From NCBI RefSeq assembly GCF_000974485.1, contig NZ_BBOM01000006.1, positions 744,001 to 808,000 of the forward strand: a stretch of DNA of 64,000 nt. The letters are read 5' to 3'. The stretch is from Streptomyces sp. NBRC 109706 (GTDB lineage: Bacteria > Actinomycetota > Actinomycetes > Streptomycetales > Streptomycetaceae). Within the stretch, counting starts at the first letter, position 1. Every line of letters starts with the position of its first letter. The notes below the pieces were generated by a model. The model was not told where the DNA came from. It did not search any database and was given only the letters and a program-made list of their open reading frames with translations. A program made the position numbers and the translations under genes. Of this stretch, positions 26,020-35,038 are shown piece after piece.

Positions 26020-28345
26020 CGGTCGGTCTCCTTCCTCGTGCCGCGTGCCACAGCCGGTGCGCGACGTCTCTGTTCAACGGCCGGTCGGGATCGCGTACCT
26101 GCCGGTCGAGCAGATGGCGCAGCCGATCGCGGTCCCGGCCCTCGAAGGCGAGGCGCGGCAGGAAGCCGACGAGCGTCGCCAGCTGCTCATCGTCCGTCGC
26201 GGCCCGCCGGATCCAACTGCCCATCCCGTCCAGGGCCGGCGCGGCCGACCTCGGGGTGGCGAGCGTGTAGCCGACCAGATCGGCGACCCGTCCCGCCGCC
26301 GCCGGCCGGGTGGCGATCAACGCCCCGACGAGCGGCCAGGCCGAGCGCCGCTCCAACTCCGGGTTGTCGCGCAGCCCCCACAGGAACGTGACGGGGGTGC
26401 GGATCGCCCGCAGCAGGGCCAGCAGCACCAGGTCGGCGTACTCGCGGCGGCCGTCCCGCAGCCAGCGACCCAGGCGTTCGATCACCACGTCGGGCTCGGG
26501 ACCGGCCAGCAGCCGGGTCACGCTCAGCGAGACGGCGGCCAGCAGCGCGCCGTCCTCGTCGCGGCGGATCGCCTTGCCCAACTCGTCGAGCGAGGCGGCC
26601 ACCGAACCGGCCGCGATCCCGTATCCGTGGGCCACCACGGCTGCCTGCCGCAGCCCGAGGTCGGGCCCCTTGGCCCACTGCTTCAGCAGGCTGCCGACGG
26701 CCGGCCGGACCTCCGGCTCGTAGGCCGCCTGCGCCAGCACGGTCGCGACGGCCAGCCGGGGCCCGTCGGGGTTGCCCAGGGCCATGGGCCGCACGATGTC
26801 GCCATAGCCATGGAGCCAGTCCCAGGAGCAGAGCACTCCGGCGGCCACGGCGGCCCGCACCCACACCTGGGGGCGCGGGTCCTCGCACAGCTCGCGCAGC
26901 CAGCGCCCCACCGGGCCACGGGCGGAGTGGTGACCGTCCCACACCTCGCGCAGCACGGCCGTGGCGAGCCCCTGGCCTCGGAAGGCGATGACCCGCGCGG
27001 GCGCCGGCGCGAGCCCCAGATCCACCTCGTCGTCGAAGAGTTCGGCGCGGGCCAGGGCGGGCCGTAACTCGGCATGGGTGCCGAAGAGCCGGCGGCCCGG
27101 CGGGTTCTCCGGATCGAGCGTGATGCCCAGCTCCCAGGCCAACTGGTCGGCGGCCTCGGTGACCAGCCCGTAGGGCGATCCGTTGAAGACCGCGACGGCG
27201 ATCCGGAAGGCGGCGGACCGGAGCACCGGCATCGCCGCCGGTAAGTGCCCGGGACGGTCGGCACCGGCGAACCAGAGCCGCGCCTGCCGGGTCACGAACC
27301 CGGCGCAGGCGGCGCGCAGCTCCTCGTCCGTCAGCTCGCCCAGCTGGTGCCGGGCCAGATGGTCGGCGAGATGGGCGGCCTCCGCCGGATGCAACTCGGC
27401 GAGGCCAAGGGCCTCCCTGACATCGGCCCGCCGGGCCAGCTCCTCGGCCGCCGGCAGCGATCCCGCCGGGGCGCCCCGCAGCCGCTGCCGCAGATGACGG
27501 CCGAGGACCTCGCGGGCCGGCGGCGGAACGTAGCCCACGCCATGGCGTCCGCGCAGCAGCCGGTCGGCCAGATCGCCGCTGCTCACCACGATCACCATCA
27601 TGGCGCCGACCCTGGTCAACTGCGCGCTGAGCCGGTCGAGATGCATCTCCATCAGCGGTGGGCCGCCGGCGTCCGGCGGGGACCCGCCGGTGGACGCGGG
27701 GCCGCCGGTCGGGGCGGTGGCGGCCACCGTCTCCTCGTCCGGGAGCTTGAGCAGATAGCCGGTGCCCGCCCGGAACATGTCCTCCGTCAACACCCGGGGA
27801 TCGGTTGCGGGATCGAGCCGGTTGACGCCCTCGGGGGCCAGCTCGGCCAGCAGCGTCAGGGCGGTGGAGACGCGTCCGCTGCCCGGCTCGCCGCAGAGGA
27901 CGAGCAGGTTCTGGGCGCGCAGCCGCTCCTTCATCCGGCCGTAGCCGGGCGCCGGGAGGTAGACGGCGTCCAGCCGGGTCAGCGCCTCGGGCGGCACCGG
28001 GCCGTCCATCAGGGCGGGGACGCCGGCCTCCGGCAGCCCGATATAGAAGTTGTTGCCCTCGATGTACTGGTTGTCGCGGCCGACATGGAAGGTGCGCTGG
28101 GAGGCGAGGTTGTCCCTGGCGGCGCGTGCCGTGCCGGCGCCGCCGGCGTCCTCGCCGTCGCCCAGGCCGCCGACCGCCGAGCGGAACGCGTCGGGCGGTT
28201 CCTCCGGCCGATCCTCGTTCCTGTCCTGGTCGGACGCCTGGCGCTCCCCGTCCCGGGCGCCGTCCGCGTCTCTGCCGGCCGGGGCGGCGGCCTCCGCCGG
28301 CTCGGCGGCCGGGGATTCGGCCTCCGGCTCGTCCTGGTCACTCAT
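26012..28345 (-). CDS. Conflict-system protein with amyloid-like motif, degenerate P-loop and helical (HEAT-like) C-terminus
   Basis: 777 residues from ATG 28345, overlapping the cyclase-like gene by eight bases. Residues 1-82 are acidic and disordered. Residues 86-103 carry FHVGRDNQYIEGNNFYIG, a near-copy of a motif in the preceding gene. A nucleotide-binding-like domain follows with CGEPGSGRVST at 151-161, where the Walker A lysine is replaced by arginine, and a hydrophobic strand MMVIVVSSGD. Residues ~370-770 are alpha-helical repeats. Leu368 and Leu427 are TTA codons, so translation should need the bldA tRNA. It looks like a STAND-type sensor/effector that has lost normal ATP binding; function is inference. 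Confidence 0.65.
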   Translation of the reverse strand: MSDQDEPEAESPAAEPAEAAAPAGRDADGARDGERQASDQDRNEDRPEEPPDAFRSAVGGLGDGEDAGGAGTARAARDNLASQRTFHVGRDNQYIEGNNFYIGLPEAGVPALMDGPVPPEALTRLDAVYLPAPGYGRMKERLRAQNLLVLCGEPGSGRVSTALTLLAELAPEGVNRLDPATDPRVLTEDMFRAGTGYLLKLPDEETVAATAPTGGPASTGGSPPDAGGPPLMEMHLDRLSAQLTRVGAMMVIVVSSGDLADRLLRGRHGVGYVPPPAREVLGRHLRQRLRGAPAGSLPAAEELARRADVREALGLAELHPAEAAHLADHLARHQLGELTDEELRAACAGFVTRQARLWFAGADRPGHLPAAMPVLRSAAFRIAVAVFNGSPYGLVTEAADQLAWELGITLDPENPPGRRLFGTHAELRPALARAELFDDEVDLGLAPAPARVIAFRGQGLATAVLREVWDGHHSARGPVGRWLRELCEDPRPQVWVRAAVAAGVLCSWDWLHGYGDIVRPMALGNPDGPRLAVATVLAQAAYEPEVRPAVGSLLKQWAKGPDLGLRQAAVVAHGYGIAAGSVAASLDELGKAIRRDEDGALLAAVSLSVTRLLAGPEPDVVIERLGRWLRDGRREYADLVLLALLRAIRTPVTFLWGLRDNPELERRSAWPLVGALIATRPAAAGRVADLVGYTLATPRSAAPALDGMGSWIRRAATDDEQLATLVGFLPRLAFEGRDRDRLRHLLDRQVRDPDRPLNRDVAHRLWHAARGRRPTGE

Positions 28346-29201
28346 GCCGCTCCCCCCTCCCGTCGTCCTCGGGGGCCTGGGCCTGGTCCGGGGCCTTGCC
28401 GATGCCGGTGAACGGGCCCTGGAACACGTTGTCCTGGAAGACCTGGTTGTCACCGCGCACGTGGAACACCTGTGCCGGCCTCGGCCTCGACCCCGCCGGC
28501 TTGGCGGCGGGCGCGGCGGGCGCGTTTCCCGGCGCGTTTCCGGGGGCGATCCCCGGGGCGTTCCCGGGCGCGTTCCCCGGCGCGGGCCGGTCGGGGAGCA
28601 GGAACCAGGCCGTCTCGTCCGTCTCCTTGTTGCCGACCCGCTGCGGGACATAGGCGTCCGGCTCGATGGAGCGGCCGCCCTCGCGGACCACCGTGCGATA
28701 CAGCGGATCGGAGACCACCAGCAGGAAGTCCGCGCCCGCCGCGTCGATCGTCCGCTTGGCCGTCGCGCTGTCGCAGAGCCGGCAGGTGAGATCGACCGCA
28801 CGTCCCACCAGCCCCTCGGCGTCGATCAGCACGGGACCCGAGTGCATCGCGACGCGTAACCGCAGCGGCACCCCGCCCGCGCGGTTGTGTTCCCGAACGC
28901 CCTGGCGCAGCCCCTCCACCCAGCGGCCGACCAGATCCGCCGGCGGGATCGACGGCTCGACGACGGCGAGGATCCCGTCGCCCCTGTCCTCCCTGCGGAG
29001 TTCGCCGGGGAGCACGCCGATGACATCGCCCGCCTCGTCGAACGCCCGGTACATCGCGCTCCGCAGGCTCTTCTTGGCGTCGAGGGCGAGCCGGCCCGAG
29101 CCGCAGGCGTCGACGGAGATCACCAGCCGGTTGAGCGCGCGGCCGGAACCGTTCCCCCGCTGTTTCCCCGGCCCGCCGCCGGGTTGTCTCCTGGTGCTCA
29201 T
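28338..29201 (-). CDS. Class III nucleotide-cyclase-like protein with C-terminal amyloid-like motif
   Basis: 287 residues; first gene of the cluster. Residues 25-175 match the cyclase fold: a first metal Asp at 31 in ISVDACGSG, the second in RGDGIL (74-77), and MHSGPV. The transition-state Asn position reads Asp in VDLTCRL while its Arg (141) is kept, so activity is uncertain. Residues 207-229 are NAPG/GIAP repeats forming a linker. Residues 246-265 carry FHVRGDNQVFQDNVFQGPF, matched by a motif in the next protein. Leu115 is a TTA codon. The start is preceded by AAGGGG. I infer a sensor that hands a conformational signal to the next protein through the shared motif. Confidence 0.7.
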   Translation of the reverse strand: MSTRRQPGGGPGKQRGNGSGRALNRLVISVDACGSGRLALDAKKSLRSAMYRAFDEAGDVIGVLPGELRREDRGDGILAVVEPSIPPADLVGRWVEGLRQGVREHNRAGGVPLRLRVAMHSGPVLIDAEGLVGRAVDLTCRLCDSATAKRTIDAAGADFLLVVSDPLYRTVVREGGRSIEPDAYVPQRVGNKETDETAWFLLPDRPAPGNAPGNAPGIAPGNAPGNAPAAPAAKPAGSRPRPAQVFHVRGDNQVFQDNVFQGPFTGIGKAPDQAQAPEDDGRGERHE

Positions 29202-29264
29202 GGTCCCGCCCCTTCGCGTGGTGGTGCGTCACCGACGAGTCTGCTCACCCGCTCCCCTTCGCGA

Positions 29265-29280
29265 TGTGGCCGTTTACACA
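29265..29280. promoter_or_regulatory. Crp-type binding site in the conflict operon leader
   Basis: TGTGGCCGTTTACACA has perfect TGTG...CACA half-sites. On the operon's strand it reads GTG-TAAACG-GCCAC, matching the GTG(N6)GNCAC consensus I recall for Streptomyces Crp. It lies 64-79 bases upstream of the cyclase-like start and below a Crp/Fnr gene on the same strand. Confidence 0.55.
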
Positions 29281-29381
29281 CCTGGTACGAAATCGCCTCG
29301 GCGGTCGCTTCCCCCGCCTGCCGCCACCCCGGCATCCCCCGCCCTCCCCGTCACGTCAGTTCCCCGTCAGGTCAGTTCCCG

Positions 29382-30071
29382 TCACGTCAGCTCCCCGCGC
29401 TCGGCCAGCAGGCGCAGCACCGGGAGATTGGAGATGATCAGCCGCCTGGGCCTGGTGCGGATCACATCCTGTTCGCGCAGCACCCGCAGCGATTTGGCGA
29501 CCGCCTCCCGGCTGGTGCCGATCGCCGCCGCCAGATCGTGCTGGGGCAGCGGCAGATCGACCACCGTGCCGCCCTCCACCTCGCGGCCGGTCCGCTCCGC
29601 CAGCTCCAACAGCCTGATGGCCAGCCGCCGCAGCACCGTGCCCGAGGCCAGCTCCCTGCGTTCCTGGTCCGAGCTGCGCAGTCGGGAGCTGAGCTGCCGC
29701 ATCACCAGGGTGGTGGCCACCGGACGGGTGGCGAGGAAGCCACGGAAGCGGCCCCCGGGGATGGCCGTGGCGCGCAGCGCGCCCAGTGCCGTCACGGTGG
29801 CGCTGCGCGGCCGGTGGTCCACGGCGGCGAGCTCGCCCACCAGATCGCCGGCGCCTCGCAGGGCGAGGATGAGTCTGCTGCCCCGGTCCGTGTTGACCTG
29901 GGCGACGGACCAGCCGGAGAGGATCACCAGGACGAAGGTGGTGCGATCGCCCTCCTGGATCATGACCTCGCCGGGGGCATAGCTGCGCTGAGTGCCGAGA
30001 CTGATCAAATCCCTGCGGTCCTGCGGCGGCAGAGCATCAAGGAAGGCACGCCCCTGACCGAAAAGACTCAT
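29382..30071 (-). CDS. Crp/Fnr-family transcriptional regulator
   Basis: 229 residues. A cyclic-nucleotide-binding-like beta-barrel covers residues ~15-115 (YAPGEVMIQEGDRTTFVLVI; GDLVGELAAVDHRPRSATV in the phosphate-cassette position). A dimer helix follows, then a winged helix-turn-helix with DLAAAIGTSREAVAKSLRVL (about 180-200). The phosphate-cassette glutamate is present and an Arg follows at the usual spacing, so cyclic nucleotide binding is possible. No Fe-S cysteines are seen. It is transcribed toward the conflict operon, ending 180 bp before it, and a Crp-type site lies in that gap. I infer that it controls the operon. Confidence 0.88.
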   Translation of the reverse strand: MSLFGQGRAFLDALPPQDRRDLISLGTQRSYAPGEVMIQEGDRTTFVLVILSGWSVAQVNTDRGSRLILALRGAGDLVGELAAVDHRPRSATVTALGALRATAIPGGRFRGFLATRPVATTLVMRQLSSRLRSSDQERRELASGTVLRRLAIRLLELAERTGREVEGGTVVDLPLPQHDLAAAIGTSREAVAKSLRVLREQDVIRTRPRRLIISNLPVLRLLAERGELT

Positions 30072-30504
30072 ATGAATTCCCGAGTTGAACGACCTGGCGA
30101 GCCATACGTTTCCCGATGTCGATCGTCACCCGGATTTCCCCCGTTGTCATCCGCCGTGCGTGCGCGAGGAGATGAGCGTAGGCCCAACATGCATGCCCCG
30201 CAAGGCGGTTCGCATCATCCACCACAGTGTGTGCGTGTTGGTGCAGAAACCCCGCATGTGCCGTTGGGTGAGGGGGAATTCAAGGGGGCCATCGAAAAGA
30301 CAATCGAAAAAGTATACGTCCGGCGAAAGCTCCGCGGGGCACCCGTTCTCCGGTCCCCTTGGGAGTCGTCATCCGCTTTGTGCCGTGCGGGACCGCCTCC
30401 AGGTTCATTTTCGTGGCCAAGACGCGGGTGTGGCCTGCCGGTTGGAGTTCGCTCCAGCTGAGAGGCTTGGACCCGGGGCTGGCAACCGACCGGGGGGAAG
30501 GGCG
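30072..30504. other. Divergent intergenic region between Crp/Fnr and SARP genes
   Basis: 433 bp, less GC-rich than the flanks, with A-rich tracts around 30290-30320 and a TATACG hexamer near 30314 that could be a -10 for the SARP gene. No clear inverted repeat or small gene was found. Confidence 0.4.
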
Positions 30505-33435
30505 ATGGAGTTCCAGGTGCTGGGGCCGTTGGAGGTCAGGGAGAGCGGCCGGTCGCGGCCGGTGACCGGACGGCTGCGGGGGACGTTGCTGGGGTTGCTG
30601 CTGGCGCGGGCCGATCAGGTGGTGCCGGCGGACGCCTTGGTGGATGCGCTGTGGGGTGATCAGGAGGACGATCGCTCAGCTCAGCGACTGTACCTGCAGG
30701 TTCACCGGCTGCGGGCGTTCCTGGGCGAGCCCGAGCGGCTGACCCGGGTCGACGACGGATACCGACTGCGGTTGGCCGAGGGCGAGTTGGACGCGGAGCG
30801 GTTCGAGACGCTGGTGGTCGAGGGGACGGGCCTGGTGGAACGGGAGCCCAGGCGCGCCGCCGCGCTGCTGCGGGCCGGCCTCGGGCTCTGGCGGGGCACC
30901 CCGTTCCCGGGCGTCGAGGCGGGCGCGCTGGGTGACTGGGCCGTCCGGCTCGACGAGCGGCGACTGACCGCCCGGGAGTCGCTCTACCGGGCGGAGCTGG
31001 CCGGCGGCGCGGGCGCCGAACTGGTCGAAGGACTTGAGCGGTTGGCGCTGGCCCATCCCCTGCGGGAACGTTTCCACAGCCTGTTGATGGAAGCGCTCGA
31101 CCGGGCCGGCCGACGGGAGGACGCGCTGGCGGCGTACCAGCGGGCGCGGCGGCTGCTCGCCGACGAGCTGGGCGTCGAGCCGGGGCCCGAGCTACGGCAG
31201 TCGGCGGCCAGGCTGCGCTCCGGCCCGACAGCGGGAAGAACGGCCTCGGGGATGCCGGGGCCGGGCGGTGGGCCGAGTCAACTCCCGTTGGAGAGCGCCG
31301 GGTTCGTGGGGCGGGAGGCCGAGATGCGGGAGCTGGACGCCCTGGTGTCCGCCTCGCCGGCCCCCGTGATGATCGCCGCGGTGGCCGGGACGGCCGGCGT
31401 CGGCAAGACGGCCCTGGCGGTGCGTTGGGCGCACCGGCGGCGGGCGCTGTTCCCCGACGGCCAGCTCTATGTGGACCTGCGCGGCTACGGTCCGGGCCAA
31501 CCCCTGGCGCCCGAGGACGCGTTGGCCGGCTTTCTGCGCGCCCTCGGCCTGGCCGGCTCGGCGATCCCGCACGATCTCGACGAACGCACCGCGCGGTTCC
31601 GGACGTTGGTCGCCGGCCGGCGGATGCTGGTGCTGCTGGACAACGCGGCCGAGGTCTCCCAGGTGCGCCCGTTGCTGGCCGGCAGCCCGTCCTGCGTCAC
31701 CCTGGTGACCAGCAGGGACGCGCTGGCAGGGCTGGTGGTCAGGGAGGGCGCCCGCCGGCTGGCGCTCGACCGGCTCAGCCATGCCGAGGCGCACGCCCTG
31801 CTGCGCCGGTCGCTCGGCGCGGAGCGGCTGGCCGCCGAGCCGGCCGCCGTCGACGCGTTGGTGGAACGCTGCGCCCGGCTGCCGCTGGCGCTGCGGATCG
31901 CCGCCGAGCTGGTGCGTTCGCAGCCGGGGCCGGGCGGGATCGCCGAGCTGGCCGGGGCGCTGGTGCCCCGGCGGCGCGCGCTCGACCTGCTGGACATCGA
32001 CGATCCGCATACGGCGGTGCGGGCCGTCTTCTCCTGGTCCTACCGGCGTCTTCAGCCGCCAGTGGCGGCGGTGTTCCGGGTGCTGGGCGCGCATCCGGGG
32101 CCCGATCCGGACGAACACGCGGTGGCGGCGCTCGCCGGCACGGCGCCGCGTTCGGTGCGGCGCGCGTTGGATGTGCTGGTGCGCGGCCATCTCGTCGAGC
32201 GGTTGCCGAGCGGCCGCTACCGGCTCCATGACCTGCTGCGCGCCTATGCCGCCGAGCTGACCGGCACGCCGGACGGCGGCGGAACGGCCGAACGGGCGGC
32301 GGCGCTCGGCCGGTTGTCGGACTACTACCTGGCCACGGCCTCGGCGGCGATGGACGTGCTGCTGCCGAACGAGATCTTCCGCCGCCCGACGCCGCCCGTC
32401 TGGCCGGGCGCGGCGCCCCGGTTCGACTCGCCCGACGCGGCCAGGGACTGGCTGGACGCCGAGCGGACCAATCTGCTGGAGCTGTCCAGGATCAGCGCGC
32501 CGCGCCGCACCGTGGACCTGGCCGAGACCCTGTGGCGCTATCTCTTCCTCGGCGGCTTCCCCGACGAGGCGATGCACCTCTACACCAGGGAACTCGCGGC
32601 GGCCAGGACGCTGGGCGATCCGATTGCCGAGGCGCGGGCCAGGAACAACCTGGGCAAGACCATGGACCAGCTGGGTCTCGACGGTGAGGCGGCGCTGGAC
32701 CATCTGCGTGGCTCGCTGGCCGCCTTCGAGCGGGCGGACCTGCCCGAATGGCAGTCGGCGGTCCGCAACAACCTGGGCGTCGCCCATGGCCGACGCGGTC
32801 AACTGGACGCGGCCGTCCAGGAGTTCGAACGTTCGATCGCGCTGGTCAGCCCGTCGGGGCCCTGGCCGCTCCGGCGGGCGCCCATGGTGAACCTCTCCCG
32901 TTGTCTGAAGGAACTGGGGCGCTACGAGGAGGCGTTGGGCCATCTCTCCGAGGTGCTGGACCGCTGCCGGGAGAACGGCGACGAGATCCATATCCCCAAC
33001 GCGCTCACCGGGACGGCCGATCTGTTGCTGCTGACCGGTCGGAGCGCCGAGGCGGCGGGCCACGCCGAGGCGGGTCTCGCGCTCGCCCGCGAGCACGGGT
33101 TCCGGGCCGTGGAGGTGGACTGTCTGCGGGTGTTGGGCGTGTTCGCCCGCGAGCTGGGCGACCCGGCCATGGCGGTGGCCCGGCACGAGGAGGCGCTGGA
33201 GGTGGCCCGCTCGATCGGCTCCCGGCACACCCTTCTTGAGGCCCTGGACGAGTTGGCCGCCAGCCGGAGCGCGGCGGGCGATCCGGTGCGGGCGCTGGCC
33301 GCCTACCGGGAGGCGTTGGCCGTCGCGACCGAGGCCGAGCACGCGGCCGGGGTGGCCGGCGCCCGGGCGGCGATAGCCGCGCTCCTCGACCGGCACGGCG
33401 ATCCGGAGGCGGCCGAGCCGGCCCTTCTCCCCTGA
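30505..33435 (+). CDS. SARP-family regulator with NB-ARC and TPR domains (AfsR-like architecture)
   Basis: 976 residues. An OmpR-type winged helix (1-95, MEFQVLGPLEVRESGRSRP) and a bacterial transcriptional activator domain (about 95-240) form the SARP module. An NB-ARC ATPase follows with Walker A GTAGVGKTALA near 295, then LLDNAAEVSQVRPLL and LPLALRIAAEL. Tetratricopeptide repeats fill about 680-970. ATG 30505 follows a GGGGGGAAGG Shine-Dalgarno. Such proteins activate secondary-metabolite clusters or act as global regulators; no biosynthetic cluster is visible here, so the target is unknown. It is divergent from the Crp/Fnr gene. Confidence 0.9.
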   Translation: MEFQVLGPLEVRESGRSRPVTGRLRGTLLGLLLARADQVVPADALVDALWGDQEDDRSAQRLYLQVHRLRAFLGEPERLTRVDDGYRLRLAEGELDAERFETLVVEGTGLVEREPRRAAALLRAGLGLWRGTPFPGVEAGALGDWAVRLDERRLTARESLYRAELAGGAGAELVEGLERLALAHPLRERFHSLLMEALDRAGRREDALAAYQRARRLLADELGVEPGPELRQSAARLRSGPTAGRTASGMPGPGGGPSQLPLESAGFVGREAEMRELDALVSASPAPVMIAAVAGTAGVGKTALAVRWAHRRRALFPDGQLYVDLRGYGPGQPLAPEDALAGFLRALGLAGSAIPHDLDERTARFRTLVAGRRMLVLLDNAAEVSQVRPLLAGSPSCVTLVTSRDALAGLVVREGARRLALDRLSHAEAHALLRRSLGAERLAAEPAAVDALVERCARLPLALRIAAELVRSQPGPGGIAELAGALVPRRRALDLLDIDDPHTAVRAVFSWSYRRLQPPVAAVFRVLGAHPGPDPDEHAVAALAGTAPRSVRRALDVLVRGHLVERLPSGRYRLHDLLRAYAAELTGTPDGGGTAERAAALGRLSDYYLATASAAMDVLLPNEIFRRPTPPVWPGAAPRFDSPDAARDWLDAERTNLLELSRISAPRRTVDLAETLWRYLFLGGFPDEAMHLYTRELAAARTLGDPIAEARARNNLGKTMDQLGLDGEAALDHLRGSLAAFERADLPEWQSAVRNNLGVAHGRRGQLDAAVQEFERSIALVSPSGPWPLRRAPMVNLSRCLKELGRYEEALGHLSEVLDRCRENGDEIHIPNALTGTADLLLLTGRSAEAAGHAEAGLALAREHGFRAVEVDCLRVLGVFARELGDPAMAVARHEEALEVARSIGSRHTLLEALDELAASRSAAGDPVRALAAYREALAVATEAEHAAGVAGARAAIAALLDRHGDPEAAEPALLP

Positions 33436-33514
33436 GTGCTTCGCCTGAACGCCCGCCTCCCGTGGGCGTGGCGGAGCGGGCACGACGGCCCGACCCCGGG
33501 GGAGGCGGGGCTCA

Positions 33515-34926
33515 TCAGCGGCTTCCCTCCCGGTGGTTCGGGCCGACGGGCGGGGCCTCTTCGGCGGGCGGTGCCTCGTCGCCGGTCGCGGCGTTCTCTT
33601 CGGCGGGTTCGTCCGGGAGGGCGGCCGGGAGGGCGTTCGGGTGCGCGGCCGGGTGGGCGTCCGGGTGCGCGGCCGGGGCGCGCCTGGTCGCGGCGATCAG
33701 CAGGGCGATGGCGGGCAGCAGCACCAGCGCGCCGGCGAAGAGCGCGGTGCGGATGGTGCCGACCAGGCCGATCCAGCCGACGGCCGGGCCGCCGATGATC
33801 TGGCCGCCGCTGTCGAACATGTCACGGGCGGCCAGGCTGGTGGCCCGCACCCGGGAGTCGACCCGGCTGACGATCCAGCCGGTGACCAGCGGATAGGCGA
33901 CCGGTCGCAGCACCTGCACCAGCAGATAGGCGCCGATCGCCATGGCGAAGCCCCGCGCCGACGCCATCAGCAGCACGCCCACCGCGATCAGCGCGGTGAC
34001 GCCGAGCAGGGTGCCGGCGACCGCCGAGTGGCCGAGCCGGTCGATCCGCCGCTTGGCGATCTCCGTGGAGACGAGGCTGAGCAGCGCGACCCCCGCGGTG
34101 ATCACGCTGATCCAGGTGGCCGGGGTGAGGCCCCACACATCGGGGAAGTGGATCTCCTCGATCAGGAACGCGCCCCAGAGCCGGTCGAAGCTCTCGCCCC
34201 AGGCACCGGTGAAGAAGAGCACCCCACCAGCAGCATGAATCCCGGCACCGCGAGGGTGGCGATCCGCGCCTCCCGCAGCTGACCGAGGAAGAGCCGCCAG
34301 GACCGGCCCACCACCCCGGACGGGCCGCCGTCCGCGCCGTCGCCGCCGTGCGGGACGGTGGTCCGCGGCATCACAAAGATCAGCAGCACGCCGATCAGGA
34401 TGATCCCCACGCCGCCGGCGAGCAGCGGAACGCGCGGCCAACGGTCGGCGACCACACCGCTGAGCAGCGCCCCGCAGAGGGTGCCGAGCAGGGTCAGCTG
34501 GGAGGCCAGGACATAGACCGGGGTCAGCTTCCCCGCGTCGAGTTCGTCGGCTATCCACGCGTCCTGGGCGCCGGTGTGCAGCGCGGCGCCGACGCCGATG
34601 AACAGCTGGGCTATGAAGAGATTGGCGAAGGAAGGCGAGAGGCCCTGCTGGGCGAAGCCGGTGCCCAGCAGGATCCAGCCCGTGGAGACGCAGAGCCGGC
34701 GGCTCACCGTGTCGGCGAGCACCCCGCTCGGCAGCTGCGTCAAGAAGTACGCCAACTCGACCGAGGTGCCGAGCAGCACCAGTTCCAGCGGGTTGAGCCT
34801 GCCCGACTGGACGTAGTAGACGATCGCGGTGGTGCCGGCGAAGGAGCCCAGAAAGGACACCGGTAGCACCATTCCGAACAGGTACAGCCGGTAGGCGTCG
34901 ACCCGTCGCCGCATCCGGTCGGACAT
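33515..34926 (-). pseudogene. MFS transporter interrupted by a one-base frameshift
   Basis: From ATG 34926 (good GAGGAGG site) the N-terminal half reads as a typical MFS protein (SGVLADTVSRRLCVSTGWILL). After LAVPGFMLLVG the frame turns to nonsense, while the other frame continues with VLFFTGAWGESFDRLWGAF to a stop at 33515. Adding one G to the GTGGGGTG run (complement of 34222-34225) restores an intact ~470-residue, 12-helix transporter. The last ~55 residues are a repetitive HPDAHPAAHPNALPAALPDE tail. Either a recent null mutation or a sequencing error; everything else is well preserved. Confidence 0.75.
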
Positions 34927-35038
34927 CTACCGGTCCTCCTCGCACTGAGAGATGAGTGTTCGCGCCCGCCGCCACGGGTTCCTCGCACCCCGCGGCACCG
35001 GCGGGCCCGACGAGATCTCCTATCTCATCGCCTACCGC

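Noticed and set aside
30505..33435. Biosynthetic gene cluster around the SARP regulator
   Set aside because: No synthase, NRPS/PKS or tailoring operon is adjacent; the P450 is 25 kb away and flanked by unrelated genes.
34162..34926. Stand-alone 254-residue half transporter
   Set aside because: The C-terminal half continues in the next frame with normal codon bias, so a single frameshifted gene explains both.
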